DNA of 64,000 bases from Rhodoplanes sp. (GCF_013377085.1 NZ_JACAAX010000024.1:26231-90230); one strand, 5' to 3'; positions 1 to 8,711 are shown, counted from the stretch's first letter. Notes: a model not told the origin generated them from the letters alone. A program made the numbers and translations.

Positions 1-138
1 GACGACGGCCAGATAGGCGCTCCAGCCGAGCCGGCCGGAGCCGGCGACCGGCACCAGCGCCGCCATCGGCACCAGCAGAAAGGCGAGCACGAACACGCCG
101 GCCGGCAGCAGGAGCAGAAACTCGAAGCGACGGGTCAT
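1..138 (-). CDS. ABC transporter permease, N-terminal fragment
   Basis: The gene runs off the left edge, so only about the first 46 residues are visible. They begin MTRRFEFLLLLPAGVFVLAF and form a basic N-terminus followed by a long hydrophobic membrane segment, as in binding-protein-dependent permeases. It lies 130 bp downstream of a solute-binding protein gene on the same strand and is the natural next gene of that operon, so it probably supplies the inner-membrane channel for the same importer. The assignment rests mostly on context plus one membrane helix. A dispersed hairpin repeat fills the gap between the two genes. Confidence 0.65.
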   Translation of the reverse strand, partial: MTRRFEFLLLLPAGVFVLAFLLVPMAALVPVAGSGRLGWSAYLAVV

Positions 139-151
139 CGGGATTTACCTT

Positions 152-257
152 CGTCATTCCGGAAGCGCCGCGGAGCGGCGCTGCCCGGAATCCATAATCC
201 CTGTCTGTGAGTATGGATTCCGGGCTCGCGGGCCTGCGGCCCGCGCCCCGGAATGAC
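152..257. repeat. Family A intergenic hairpin repeat, copy 1
   Basis: The element opens with CGTCATTCCGG and closes with CCCCGGAATGAC, which are complementary ends. The inside contains GGAATCCATAATCCC and TATGGATTCCGGG arms plus a GC hairpin (CGCGGGCC..GGCCCGCG). The same architecture recurs at 8824, 10923, 40404 and 48013. It sits between two genes of an ABC operon and may act as an mRNA stabiliser or processing site; that role is inferred. Confidence 0.85.
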
Positions 258-268
258 AGCAATTCTAG

Positions 269-1279
269 TCACCGCACCTCGGCGAGGTAGCGATCCGAAA
301 ACGCCTTCTGGACCTGCTCGGCGGCGCCCCAGTCGATGTCCTTGACGCGGGCGTAGTCGGACTTCGGCAAAAACTTCGCGGCGACCTCGGCCGGCATCTC
401 GATCGGCCGGGCCGGGCGCAGATAGGCGTTGGTCCACACGAGCTGGCCCTTGTCGGACAGGAGATAGTCGAGCACGCGCTTGGCCTCGGCGGGATGCGGC
501 GCACCCTTCACCAGCGTCATCACATAGGGGAACGACACCGAGCCCTCGCACGGGATGACGAACTCGAACTTGCCCTTCTCGGTGTATTTGGCCCGATAGG
601 CGTTGAAGTCGTAATCGAGCAGGATCGGGATCTCGCCCGAGACGGCGCGCGCATAGGACGTCTGCTGCGGCACGATCGGATCGTTCTCGGCGAGCTGCTT
701 GAAGTAGGTGAGCCCCGGCTCGAAATTCTGCAGCGTGCCGCCGAGCGCGAGGTTGACGGCGACGGCGCCGACATAGCCGACCGCCGCCGAGGTCGGGTTG
801 AGATAGCCGACCAGGCCCTTGTACTCGGGCTTGGTCAGGTCGGCCCAGCACTTCGGCACGGGCTTTCCGCGCAGCGCATCGACATTGACGAGCAGGCCGA
901 GCGTGCCCTGGTGCACGGTCCACCAGTGGCCGTCCGGGTCCTTCAGGCCCGCCGGGATCTGGTCGAACAGCGCCGGCTTGTAGGCCTCGGTGACGCCCTC
1001 GTGCTTGGCCTTGATGCCGAACGTGATGCCGTAATAGGCCATGTCGGCGACCGGATTGGCGCGCTCGGCGAGGAGCTGCGACAGCGCCTGGCCGGAGTTC
1101 TTGTTGTCGTGCGGCATGGCGATGCCGAGGTCCTGCTGGACGGCTTTCAGCATCGAGGCCCAGTCGGCCCATTGCGGCGGACAATTGTAGCAGATCGCCG
1201 TGCCGCTCTGGCCAAAGGCGGTCGGCACGGCGAGAAGCGTGGCGGCGGCGAAGCCGAGGAGGATACGGCGGGTCGTCAT
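269..1279 (-). CDS. ABC transporter solute-binding protein (family 1, Fe3+/aminoethylphosphonate-like)
   Basis: A 336-residue periplasmic binding protein. It begins MTTRRILLGFAAATLLAVP, a signal peptide with a likely cleavage after FGQS. The mature part has features of family 1 binding proteins: a DYDFNAY stretch, SVSFPYVMTLVKGAPHP and a C-terminal VLDYLLSDKGQ segment. A CYNC pair near the mature N-terminus could form a disulfide. The ATG is preceded by GGAGACCTCCCC and overlaps the stop of the upstream LacI-family gene by four bases (ATGA), so the two are translationally coupled. The ligand cannot be read from sequence; iron, aminoethylphosphonate or a polyamine are all possible. Confidence 0.85.
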   Translation of the reverse strand: MTTRRILLGFAAATLLAVPTAFGQSGTAICYNCPPQWADWASMLKAVQQDLGIAMPHDNKNSGQALSQLLAERANPVADMAYYGITFGIKAKHEGVTEAYKPALFDQIPAGLKDPDGHWWTVHQGTLGLLVNVDALRGKPVPKCWADLTKPEYKGLVGYLNPTSAAVGYVGAVAVNLALGGTLQNFEPGLTYFKQLAENDPIVPQQTSYARAVSGEIPILLDYDFNAYRAKYTEKGKFEFVIPCEGSVSFPYVMTLVKGAPHPAEAKRVLDYLLSDKGQLVWTNAYLRPARPIEMPAEVAAKFLPKSDYARVKDIDWGAAEQVQKAFSDRYLAEVR

Positions 1280-2361
1280 GGGGAGGTCTCCAGTGGAAGG
1301 CATGAGGTGACGGGGGCGTCGGCGAGCGTGCCGCCGGGCCGGATCAGGTGTGGAAGGCGAAGCGTGCGTGCCGCGGTGGGCTTTCCGCCGCGCGGGCCGA
1401 CGAGGTCGAGCAGCATGGCGGCAGCGGCCGTGCCCATGGCGCGGGCCGGCCACTCGACGGTGGCGAGCGAAGGCGCGATCAGCCGGCCGATGGCGATGCC
1501 GTCGAAGCCGGCGACCGAGACATCCTGCGGCACCGCGAGGCCGTGGCGGCGCAGCGCCGCCATCACGCCGATGGCGAGCAGGTCGTTGGAGGCGACGATC
1601 GCGGTCGGCTGCAGGCGGGCCAAGACCTCGGTGAGGTCGATGTGGTCGGCGCCGTCGAGGAAGTCGATCTCGATCGGCGGTGCGACCGGCAGGCCGGCCG
1701 CGGTCAGCGCGTCGCGAAATCCCTCGAACCGGGCGCGGGCGCGGTCGGACGACTCGAAGCGGCCGGCCACGAAGGCGAGCCGACGATGGCCGCGCGCCAG
1801 CACGGCAGCGGCCAGCTCGCGCCCGGCGCCGCGATTGTCGACCGTGACGACGGCGCCGCCGCCGGCATTCGCTTCGACATCGATCTCCGTGCCGACGGCC
1901 GGCGCCGGCTCGTTGAACAGCAGCACGGTGGGGATGCCGGCCGCGGCGGCGCGGCGGCGCGCCTCGCTCGACGCCGGGTCGCACACGGTCAGCACCAGGC
2001 CGGCGGGCCGCTCGGCGATCAGCGGCGCGATGGCCTCGGCCTCGCGGCCGGCCTCGTAATTCGACTGCGCGATCAGCACGGCATGGCCGGCCCGGCGGGC
2101 GGCGTCCTGCAGGCCGGCGAGACAATCGGCAAACACCGGATTGGTGACGCTGGGGACCAGCACGCCGATGGTGCGCGAGCGCTTCAGCGCCAAGCTACGC
2201 CCGACCTCGCTCGGGCTGAAGTCGAGCTCGGCGACGGCCGCGGCGATCCTTTGGCGCAAGGGCCCGCTCACCGGGCCGGAGTCGTTCACCACCCGGCTGA
2301 CGCTGGCGATCGAGCAGCGCGCGCGGCGGGCGACGTCCTTGATGGTGGTGGCGGCGGGCAT
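1276..2361 (-). CDS. LacI/GalR-family transcriptional regulator
   Basis: 361 residues. Residues 5-55 are a LacI-type helix-turn-helix and hinge (TIKDVARRARCSIASVSRVV, then ALKRSRTIGVLVPS). The rest is a periplasmic-binding-protein-like effector domain with the typical late ASNDLLAIGVM and VSVAGFDGIAIG motifs. The gene is the first of the operon, followed with a 4-bp overlap by a solute-binding protein and then a permease. A LacI-type palindrome lies 26 bp upstream of its start. The likely role is local, autoregulated control of the transport operon in response to the imported ligand. Family assignment is firm; the effector is unknown. Confidence 0.93.
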   Translation of the reverse strand: MPAATTIKDVARRARCSIASVSRVVNDSGPVSGPLRQRIAAAVAELDFSPSEVGRSLALKRSRTIGVLVPSVTNPVFADCLAGLQDAARRAGHAVLIAQSNYEAGREAEAIAPLIAERPAGLVLTVCDPASSEARRRAAAAGIPTVLLFNEPAPAVGTEIDVEANAGGGAVVTVDNRGAGRELAAAVLARGHRRLAFVAGRFESSDRARARFEGFRDALTAAGLPVAPPIEIDFLDGADHIDLTEVLARLQPTAIVASNDLLAIGVMAALRRHGLAVPQDVSVAGFDGIAIGRLIAPSLATVEWPARAMGTAAAAMLLDLVGPRGGKPTAARTLRLPHLIRPGGTLADAPVTSCLPLETSP

Positions 2362-2386
2362 GCTGGCTCGGCGGTGTCGACGTCGA

Positions 2387-2400
2387 TGTAAACGTTTTCA
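2387..2400 (-). promoter_or_regulatory. Candidate LacI-family operator (TGTAAACGTTTTCA)
   Basis: A 14-bp palindrome with one mismatch and the central CG typical of LacI/GalR operators. It is centred about 33 bp upstream of the LacI-family ATG. The position fits autorepression of the lacI-type gene plus binding protein plus permease operon. No other close copy was noticed in the neighbourhood. Confidence 0.6.
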
Positions 2401-2487
2401 CCAAGGTAGCGGCGGCCCATGACAGACCCGCGACAGCCGTTTCGGCGTTTTCAGCGCTCTCGGGGAGGGGTCGGAAGAACGCGCGTC

Positions 2488-3189
2488 TCACCGCCAAGCG
2501 TGCAGCAGATAGGCCTGGACGAAATCCAGGATCGTGTCGTCGAGATCGGTCGGGCTGCGCACCACGCGGATGGCGGCGAGCTCGGGATGCGTCTCGCCGG
2601 CGATATGGGCGCGGATGTTGTCGCACAACGCATCGGCCGGGAGGCGAGCTTGCAGCACGCGGATCACCGCGAGGCGCGGACCGGCCGGCACCATGGCCCA
2701 TGGTCCCGCGTCGTAGTCGTCGGGCGCGAGCCCGGTCTCCTCCCGCACCTCGCGAAAAATGCTGCCGGCGAAGTCGACCATGCCGTCGCGAACGTCACTT
2801 GGATCCGGCGTGCCGCAGGGAAAGTAGACCTTTCCCGCATTGGCTGTGCCGGCCGCCATCTCGCCGAGCAGGAAGGCACCGTCGGATGAGCGCAGCGCCC
2901 CCATGGCGAAGGCATTGGTGACGCCGGTGTCGGGAAAGCTCCAGTCGCGCCACGCCAGGAAACTGGCGAAGTCGGTCTCGAAAAACGTTCCGCGCAATAC
3001 GCCGTCGGCCAGCGCATGCTCGCGCATCAGCAGCACACGGCCGTTCCACACATGCGGCAGCCCGCGCCGCAAATTCTCGAAATGCGCGTCGATCTCGGCG
3101 CGGCGCGTGTCGGCAAACCGCCACGCCCTCGTCTCGAGCGTCAGGTCCAGGCGTTCGCAGGGAAACACGGTCAGCGCCGAAGAGGTCAT
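2488..3189 (-). CDS. NUDIX hydrolase
   Basis: 233 residues. The NUDIX box is recognisable around residues 125-155, ending FREVREETGLAP (REUXEEXGU), with the upstream glycine contributed by the CGTPDPSDVRDG stretch. This metal-binding helix hydrolyses nucleoside-diphosphate-linked substrates in the cytoplasm. The long N-terminal part (about 90 residues, with PHVWNGRVLLM and FFETDF) is conserved in a proteobacterial subgroup of unassigned substrate. The start follows GAGGG at good spacing. It is transcribed alone, with a dispersed repeat upstream. Substrate is unknown. Confidence 0.87.
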   Translation of the reverse strand: MTSSALTVFPCERLDLTLETRAWRFADTRRAEIDAHFENLRRGLPHVWNGRVLLMREHALADGVLRGTFFETDFASFLAWRDWSFPDTGVTNAFAMGALRSSDGAFLLGEMAAGTANAGKVYFPCGTPDPSDVRDGMVDFAGSIFREVREETGLAPDDYDAGPWAMVPAGPRLAVIRVLQARLPADALCDNIRAHIAGETHPELAAIRVVRSPTDLDDTILDFVQAYLLHAWR

Positions 3190-3218
3190 ACCAGCCCTCG
3201 TTGGCTTCGCCCCCTCGC

Positions 3219-3310
3219 GTCATGGCCGGGCTTGACCCGGCCATCCATCAAGCTACTGAAAATAAGGTTTCTTCTAGAGATGGATACGCGGGTCGAGCCC
3301 GCGTATGACG
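3219..3310. repeat. Family B intergenic hairpin repeat, copy 1
   Basis: The sequence reads GTCATGGCCGGGCTTGACCC..., then an AT-rich middle, then CGCGGGTCGAGCCCGCGTATGACG. The GGCCGGGCTTGACCCGGCC and CGCGGGTCGAGCCCGCG hairpins and the outer GTCAT/ATGAC ends are shared with the elements near 7514 and 46977. It lies between the NUDIX and PhzF-like genes. This is a dispersed non-coding element. Confidence 0.85.
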
Positions 3311-3386
3311 AGTCGGAGCATGTGACGGCTGGTATCATGCGGGCTTGGTGACCGAGCGGCGACGACAGGTCAAGCGACGATCGGGG

Positions 3387-4286
3387 TCAAGCGAGAAGCC
3401 GCCCCTCGCTCACCACCACGGCCTCGCCGCCGATCGCGGCCGCAGTCAGCACGCCGACGCGCAGCGCGAGCGACAGCACGATGCGGCTCGGGCGGCCCAT
3501 TTCAAAACCCTGCTCGATCACCAGATCATGGTCGCCGTCCAAAAGCCCGCCGTGCCGCGCCACCGCGCCGGCAAAGGCCGCGACCGCGGCGCCGGTCGCC
3601 GGGTCCTCGCCGATGCCGAAGCTCGACGCGAACATGCGGGCGTGGAAGGCATGGCCCGGCTCGGCGGTCTCGCGGCTGAACACGAAGGCGGCCGAATGCC
3701 CTTGCGTGCCGAAGGCCGCGCCCCAGTGGCGCATGTCGGGCTTTGCGCGGCCGACCGCGTCCAGGCTTTTCAGCGGCACCAGCGTGAAGGCGACGCCTGC
3801 CGACCAGCTTTCGGGGACGAAACTGTCGAAGCCGATGTCGTTCTGAGACAGGCCGAGCGCAGCAGCCGCCGCACCGGCATCGACCACACCCGCCACCGGC
3901 TCCGGCAGCCGGGGCAGATCGAAGCGCGCGCGGCCGCGCGCGGCATCCAGCGGCTCGACCCGGCAGCGCACCGGCCCGACCGCCTCCTCGACGACGAGAT
4001 CGCGCACGCCCGCGCCGCCGTCGAGCCGGCCGAGCAGCACCGCGGTGCCGACGGTCGGGTGGCCGGCGAACGGCAGCTCGCGGGCCGGCGTGAAGATGCG
4101 CAGCTTCGCCCGGTGAGCCGGGTTCTCCGGCGGCAGCACGAACACGGTCTCGGACAGCGCGAATTCCTTGGCGATCGCCTGCATGGCGTCAGGCGCGAGG
4201 CCCTCGGCATCGAGCACCACGGCGAGCGGATTGCCTGCGAATATTTGTGACGTGAACACGTCCAGCGTGACGAAGCGTCGTGCCAT
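3387..4286 (-). CDS. PhzF-family isomerase/epimerase
   Basis: 299 residues. The N-terminus FVTLDVFTSQIFAGNPLAVV is the PhzF signature (F-T-x-x-x-F-x-G-N-P). The catalytic glutamate lies in LSETVFVLP near residue 48. The second half carries ELPFAGHPTVGTA and GEDPATGAA, the paired motifs lining the active site between the two diaminopimelate-epimerase-like domains. Family members catalyse isomerisation or epimerisation of small metabolites. The substrate is not predictable here, and no phenazine genes are present. The start is five bases after the pyridoxal kinase stop, so the two genes form an operon. Confidence 0.9.
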   Translation of the reverse strand: MARRFVTLDVFTSQIFAGNPLAVVLDAEGLAPDAMQAIAKEFALSETVFVLPPENPAHRAKLRIFTPARELPFAGHPTVGTAVLLGRLDGGAGVRDLVVEEAVGPVRCRVEPLDAARGRARFDLPRLPEPVAGVVDAGAAAAALGLSQNDIGFDSFVPESWSAGVAFTLVPLKSLDAVGRAKPDMRHWGAAFGTQGHSAAFVFSRETAEPGHAFHARMFASSFGIGEDPATGAAVAAFAGAVARHGGLLDGDHDLVIEQGFEMGRPSRIVLSLALRVGVLTAAAIGGEAVVVSEGRLLA

Positions 4287-4291
4287 GGCGA

Positions 4292-5140
4292 TCACACCGG
4301 TTCCGCCGTGAAGACGCGCGACGGCGTCACGAACTCGTCCTGCGCCGCGACCGTCAGGATCTCGCGCGAGCCCGCCTCGACGGTGCGCTTCAAGAGACCG
4401 AAGATCGACGACGCGGCGCGCGACAAAGCCTCGGCGGTCGAGCCGGTGGACAGGTGATGGAAGAAGAACAACGCCGCGATGGCATCGCCCGCACCGTTGA
4501 TCGAGATGTCGAGTTTTGGGGTGCGCAGGCGGAAGCGGCCGTCCGGGCCGGAGGCGAGGAGATCGATGGCGTCGGCCGGCGTCTCGTCGGTGTGCAACGA
4601 CGTGACCAGGATCACGCTCGGTCCGAGCACGTGCACGACATCGATGGCCTTCACGGCGTCGGCGAGCGTGCCGGTGGTGCGGTCGGCCAGGTATTCGAGC
4701 TCGAACTGGTTGGGCGTGATGATGTCGGCCGCCGGCACGGCGCGCGCCCGCATGAACTCCGGAAGGCCGGGACGCACGAAGATGCCGCGGCCGACGTCGC
4801 CGATCACCGGATCGCAGCAGTAGCGCGCGGCCGGATTGGCGGCCCGCACCTTTGCCACCGCGTCCAGGATCGCCTCGCCGATGTCGGCGCCGCCCATGTA
4901 GCCGGACAGCACACCGTCGCAACGCGGCAGCGCGCCGCGCTCGGCGATGCCCTCCAGGAGCTCGCCGATCATGCCGCCGTCGAAGACCCGGCCTTTCCAG
5001 GCGCCGTAGCCGGTGTGGTTGGAGAACTGCACCGTGTGGATCGGCCACACCTCGCAGCCGAGCCGCTGCAGCGGGAACACAGCCGAGGCGTTGCCGACAT
5101 GGCCAAAGGCGACGTGCGATTGAATCGAGAGAATGTTCAT
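4292..5140 (-). CDS. pdxY: Pyridoxal kinase PdxY
   Basis: 282 residues, the usual length for PdxY. It starts MNILSIQSHVAFGHVGNASA and carries the substrate-binding SQV/SHVAFGHVGN region, the DPVIGD motif and the ribokinase-family anion-hole sequence INGAGDAIAALF, whose Asp is the catalytic base. The reaction is ATP-dependent 5'-phosphorylation of pyridoxal in the cytoplasm, a vitamin B6 salvage step. A reading frame extends upstream of the ATG, but the conserved family start is the methionine chosen here. The downstream PhzF-like gene is only five bases away. Confidence 0.93.
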   Translation of the reverse strand: MNILSIQSHVAFGHVGNASAVFPLQRLGCEVWPIHTVQFSNHTGYGAWKGRVFDGGMIGELLEGIAERGALPRCDGVLSGYMGGADIGEAILDAVAKVRAANPAARYCCDPVIGDVGRGIFVRPGLPEFMRARAVPAADIITPNQFELEYLADRTTGTLADAVKAIDVVHVLGPSVILVTSLHTDETPADAIDLLASGPDGRFRLRTPKLDISINGAGDAIAALFFFHHLSTGSTAEALSRAASSIFGLLKRTVEAGSREILTVAAQDEFVTPSRVFTAEPV

Positions 5141-5210
5141 GCTGGACGAGCGTGTTGCGGATGGGTCCGGAACCCCTACAGGGCGTCGCGGCGCAAAGCA
5201 AATCAGCCGC

Positions 5211-6086
5211 TCAGGCGGGCGGAAGTCGCCCGGCCACGATCGTCTCGGCCAGCGACAGAAGCGCCGCGGCACCGTCGTCCTGCTCGTCCAGGCACGCCGC
5301 CTCCAGGCGGTCGCGCGTCGCGGGCCGCAGCAGCCAGCGCATCACCGCGTCGTGGGCCGCCTCCACGTGCGGCCGCGGCAGGCCCACCCAGCCCCGGTTG
5401 GCCAGCCGGTTACCGATCCAGTCCGCGGTCGCGACCATAACGGCGATGTGCAAGACCGGCAGGCGGCCGCGCTCGGCGTCCCAGGCCGCCAGAAGCGGCG
5501 CCACGTCGCCGCCCGCATGCGCCGCCATGCACAGCGTGTCCTCGGCGGGATCGCTGTGCCAGGCCGGCAGGCCGGTCGCATCGAGCAGCGGAGGCGTGAG
5601 CAGGTCGGCGCGAAGCTGCGCCAGAAAGAAGGCGTCGATGGCGTCCCGCTCGGCCGCCGGCCAGGCGTTCCGGTAGTCGGCGCGATGCAGCCGCTCGAGA
5701 CAGATCTCGGCCCCGGTGGTCGAGGGCGCGTCGCCTGCGGCGATCAAGTCCAGGTAGCGCGGGAGGAAATACCGGAACTCGTATGCGACGTCGTCGTCCC
5801 ACTCGTGCGCCGAGTGGGTGTATTGCGCGAGCAGCGACGACGAGATCGACGTCAGGGGCAGGATCGACAACGCCCGCGCGTCGTCCGGGCCGACGCAGAC
5901 ATTGCAGCGGCAGACCGTGACGGCGCCGCTCATCCGGTATCGCCCGAACACGCGGTACGCGCCTGCGATCGCCGCCGCGAGGTCCGGGGTCATGGCTCGA
6001 TCCATGAGAGCATTCTCGAGCAAAGTGGCGACCGACTCGCGTGACGAAAACGCCCCGGCTCCGATGTTCAGCGCGTTCCGACGCAA
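5211..6086 (-). CDS. Conserved hypothetical protein
   Basis: I do not recognise the family. The frame codes for up to 291 residues, starting at a TTG preceded by GGGAGG at good spacing; an ATG at 6005 (MDRAMTPDL) is the alternative and gives 264 residues. Near residues 55-65 is a cysteine cluster (VCRCNVCVGPDD) that could bind a metal. Several acidic and aromatic stretches follow (HEWDDDVAYEFRYFLPRYL, ADYRNAWPAAERDAIDAFF). There is no signal peptide or membrane segment, so it is probably cytosolic. It lies 70 bp upstream of pdxY on the same strand and may be cotranscribed. Confidence 0.7.
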   Translation of the reverse strand: MRRNALNIGAGAFSSRESVATLLENALMDRAMTPDLAAAIAGAYRVFGRYRMSGAVTVCRCNVCVGPDDARALSILPLTSISSSLLAQYTHSAHEWDDDVAYEFRYFLPRYLDLIAAGDAPSTTGAEICLERLHRADYRNAWPAAERDAIDAFFLAQLRADLLTPPLLDATGLPAWHSDPAEDTLCMAAHAGGDVAPLLAAWDAERGRLPVLHIAVMVATADWIGNRLANRGWVGLPRPHVEAAHDAVMRWLLRPATRDRLEAACLDEQDDGAAALLSLAETIVAGRLPPA

Positions 6087-6206
6087 GACCGGCCTCCCGT
6101 TCGCCGAACGCGCTCTCGTGTCCAGGCCGGACGGCCGGGCCTGTCATGGGTCGAGCGGCGGGCGCCGCCGGTTCACGGCGAAGCAGCGCCCGGTTTCGTA
6201 GTGGGA

Positions 6207-7106
6207 TCAGGCCGGGGGTCTGGTGGACCGGGTTCGACGCCGCGACGACGGCACCAGCAGCACGGCCAGCCCGGCCAGCACCAGCCCCATGCCGGCGAGC
6301 CGCAGCGGACCGAACTGCTCGCCGAAGACAAGGCTCGACGCCACCGCCCCGATGAACGGGACCAGCAGCGCGAAGGGCGCGATGGTCGCCACGCCATAGC
6401 GGCGCAGGAGCTGTCCCCACGCCGCGAACGCGATGGTGGTGCCGGCGAAGCCGAGGAAGACCACCGACACCCAGGCGATCCACGGCGCCGCGGCAAGGCT
6501 GTGGCCGATCGCCTCCGGCCCGTCGAGAGCGAGCGCCAGCGCCAAGCAAGGCAGCGGCGGCACCAGGCTGAGCCAGGACATCAGCGCGACCATGTCGGCG
6601 TGGCCGACCCGCCGCAGCAGCAGGTTGCCGACCGCGAAGCTCAACGGCGAGAGCAGCATCAGGCCGAGCGCGGTGGCGTCGAATTCTTCCCCGACGGTCG
6701 CCGCGATGCAGGCGAGCCCGGCCGCCGCGACCGCGAGGGCCGCGGTCTGCCGGCCGGTCGGATACTGGCGGAAGATCGCCGCGGCCAGCGCGACCGTGAA
6801 CATCGACTGGGTCTGCAGGATCACGGCGGCGAGGCCCGGCGGAATGCCGTGCGTGATGCCCAGAAACAGGAACATGAACTGGCCGACGAACAGCGTCAGG
6901 CCGAGTGCGATCGTCAGCCGCCACGGGATCCGCGGGCGCGGAACCACCAGCAGCGGCAGCGCCGACACGGCGAACCGCAGCGCGGTCAAGAGCGGCGGCG
7001 AGAAGCTGTCCAGCCCGAGCTTGGTGAAGACGAAGGCGACGCCCCAGATGGCGGCGACGAGCAGCGCCAGCAGCACGTGCGGCAGAGTGAGGCGGGGGGT
7101 GTACAT
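6207..7106 (-). CDS. EamA/DMT-family transporter
   Basis: 299 residues with about ten hydrophobic helices in two EamA repeats, roughly residues 8-135 and 145-285. The N-terminal repeat starts LLALLVAAIWGVAFVFTKLG, the classical DMT opening, and the second contains FLGFAGTTIAFAAWGQLLRRY and ALLVPFIGAVASSLVFGE. Members export amino acids or other metabolites across the inner membrane. The C-terminus is short, basic and cytosolic. It stands alone, with a long repeat-filled spacer upstream. Substrate is unknown; similarity to O-acetylserine/cysteine exporters is possible but not shown. Confidence 0.9.
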   Translation of the reverse strand: MYTPRLTLPHVLLALLVAAIWGVAFVFTKLGLDSFSPPLLTALRFAVSALPLLVVPRPRIPWRLTIALGLTLFVGQFMFLFLGITHGIPPGLAAVILQTQSMFTVALAAAIFRQYPTGRQTAALAVAAAGLACIAATVGEEFDATALGLMLLSPLSFAVGNLLLRRVGHADMVALMSWLSLVPPLPCLALALALDGPEAIGHSLAAAPWIAWVSVVFLGFAGTTIAFAAWGQLLRRYGVATIAPFALLVPFIGAVASSLVFGEQFGPLRLAGMGLVLAGLAVLLVPSSRRRTRSTRPPA

Positions 7107-7257
7107 TCCGGGTCCGTCATTGGGGGTTCCGGCCGCGGGTCGCCGACCCCTTCACCCGGATGCCGCGTTCTTTTTTGCGCGGCGCTTCGACCTGTCGCCC
7201 GCCCAGCCGGAGAGGTCAAGCGTGTCGCCTGCAGGCGCGGCCCGGCACCAATTCTCC

Positions 7258-7302
7258 CCTCATGGTGAGGAGCGGCCGAAGGCCGCGTCTCGAACCATGA
7301 GG
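7258..7302. repeat. Double-hairpin element (CCTCATGGT...ACCATGAGG)
   Basis: Perfect 9-bp outer arms CCTCATGGT and ACCATGAGG enclose an inner GCGGCC-GAA-GGCCGC hairpin. The layout matches a class of short intergenic repeats common in Bradyrhizobium-type genomes. Only one copy was noticed in this window. Confidence 0.7.
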
Positions 7303-7451
7303 CCACGGACCCTTCAAGGTGGGGCGGATGGAGGTGGCGGCCCCTTCGCGAGCAAGAGCGCAGCCACGACCTCCGCTCATGCCCGCGCAAGCGTGCATCC
7401 AGGGCTCCCTGCCGTGCCGCTCCTGGGTCCCCGCCTGCGCGCCACGGCATA

Positions 7452-7664
7452 CACAGATCTCGTTTTGTCGAGACCATCTGGTGGTACGGCAAAAAGAGCG
7501 CCTTCCCCACCGTCGTCATCGCCGGGCTTGACCCGGCGATCCATCATCCTGCGAACAAAGCATTTTTGCGAAAATCGATGGATGCGCGGGTCGAGCCCGC
7601 GCATGACGCTCTCATGCATGGCAAGCGATGTGTGCATCCCGTAGCGCGAAGGCGGGGACGAGCG
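7452..7664. repeat. 213-bp dispersed repeat, copy 1 (contains a family B core)
   Basis: This stretch aligns without gaps to 46916-47128 with three mismatches that I can see. It begins CACAGATCTCGTTTTGTCGA, contains the family B core (GTCATCGCCGGGCTTGACCC... to CCCGCGCATGACG) and ends CGTAGCGCG plus GGCGGGGACGAGCG. It ends 12 bp before the stop of the minus-strand NitT-type gene. The near identity over 39 kb suggests recent copying or gene conversion. Confidence 0.93.
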
Positions 7665-7676
7665 GACGATGACGCC

Positions 7677-8711
7677 TCACATCGCGGCGGCGGCCTTCTT
7701 GACGAAGCGGTCGTCGAAGGTGCGCTTGAGGTCGATCTTGGCATCCTTCATCTCGTCGTCGAACTGCACCAGCATGTCGAGGGCGTTCTTCATGCCCTTC
7801 TCGGGGATGATGCCGGTGGTCGAGTACATCGGCTTCGACGCCGTGAAGGCGGCCATGTAGAGACTGCGGTCGCCGAGGTGGTACTCCTCCGGCACCGCCT
7901 TGGCGACATCGTCGGGCGTGGCGGTCTGCAGCCACTTGAGCGTCTTGTAGAAGGCGTTGACGATGCGCTGCGTGGTCTCGGGATTCTTCTCGATGAAGTC
8001 GGTCTTGAGATAGACGACGGCGGCCGGATTGTTGCCGCCCAAAAGCTTCTCGTTGTCGGCCTCGGTGCGGCTGTCGGCCATCACCACCACGTCGCCGTCC
8101 TGAACCAGCTTGGTGATGACCGGATCGAGATTGGAGATCGCGTCGATGTCGCCCTTCTTCATGGCGGCGACGGCCGACATGCCGGCCCCGATCCCGATGA
8201 TCGACACGTCGGTCGACTTGAGCCCGTCCTTGGCCAAGAGCGCGTTGAGGAAGAAGTTGGTCGACGAGCCCGGCGCCGTCACGCCGATCTTCATGCCCTT
8301 CAGGTCCTTGAACGACTTCACCTGGGCGGCCTTGTCCTTGCGCACCGCGAGCACGATGCCGGGGAAGCGGCCGAGCTCGGCGACGGCGCGGATCTCCTGG
8401 CCCTTGGCCTGCATCCTTATGGTGTGCTCGTAGGCGCCCGTGACCACGTCGGCGGAGCCGCCGATCAGCGACTGCAGCGACTTCGCGCCGCCGCCGAAAT
8501 CCGTGATGGTGACGTCGAGGCCCTGCTCCTTGAAGAAGCCGAGCCGCTCGGCGAGCGTCAGCGGCAGATAGTAGAGCAGGTTCTTGCCGCCGACGCCGAG
8601 CACCAGCTTCGGCTTTTCGGGCGCCGGCGCGGCGGGCGCCTGGGCGAGCGCCGGCCCGGCGAGTGCGGCGAGCGCCGTGACGGCGGCGACGGCCAATGCG
8701 GCGAGCTTCAT
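7677..8711 (-). CDS. ABC transporter substrate-binding protein (NitT/TauT, NMT1-like)
   Basis: 344 residues. It starts MKLAALAVAAVTALAALAGP, a signal peptide with a likely AxA-type cleavage at ALAQ, after a GGAGG ribosome site. The mature protein matches the NMT1/SsuA-like fold: [55 protein letters not shown] and KKGDIDAISNLDP. These proteins bind nitrate, sulfonates or aromatic acids for an ATP-driven importer. No permease or ATPase gene adjoins it, so it is an orphan that must use a transporter encoded elsewhere. Ligand unknown. Confidence 0.88.
   Translation of the reverse strand: MKLAALAVAAVTALAALAGPALAQAPAAPAPEKPKLVLGVGGKNLLYYLPLTLAERLGFFKEQGLDVTITDFGGGAKSLQSLIGGSADVVTGAYEHTIRMQAKGQEIRAVAELGRFPGIVLAVRKDKAAQVKSFKDLKGMKIGVTAPGSSTNFFLNALLAKDGLKSTDVSIIGIGAGMSAVAAMKKGDIDAISNLDPVITKLVQDGDVVVMADSRTEADNEKLLGGNNPAAVVYLKTDFIEKNPETTQRIVNAFYKTLKWLQTATPDDVAKAVPEEYHLGDRSLYMAAFTASKPMYSTTGIIPEKGMKNALDMLVQFDDEMKDAKIDLKRTFDDRFVKKAAAAM

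Larger units (their letters stand above)
7107..7676. other. Intergenic region packed with dispersed repeats
   Basis: 570 bp without a supported gene. It holds a double hairpin at 7258-7302 and a 213-bp repeat at 7452-7664 that recurs almost exactly at 46916. The promoter of the EamA gene should lie at the left end. Short open frames here are products of the repeats. Confidence 0.75.

Noticed and set aside
7377..7637. Minus-strand reading frame of 86 residues beginning MHTSLAMHESVMRGLDPRIH
   Set aside because: It lies inside the 213-bp repeat and family B core; the same peptide can be read at 46.9 kb. This is a repeat translated by chance, commonly mis-annotated in related genomes.
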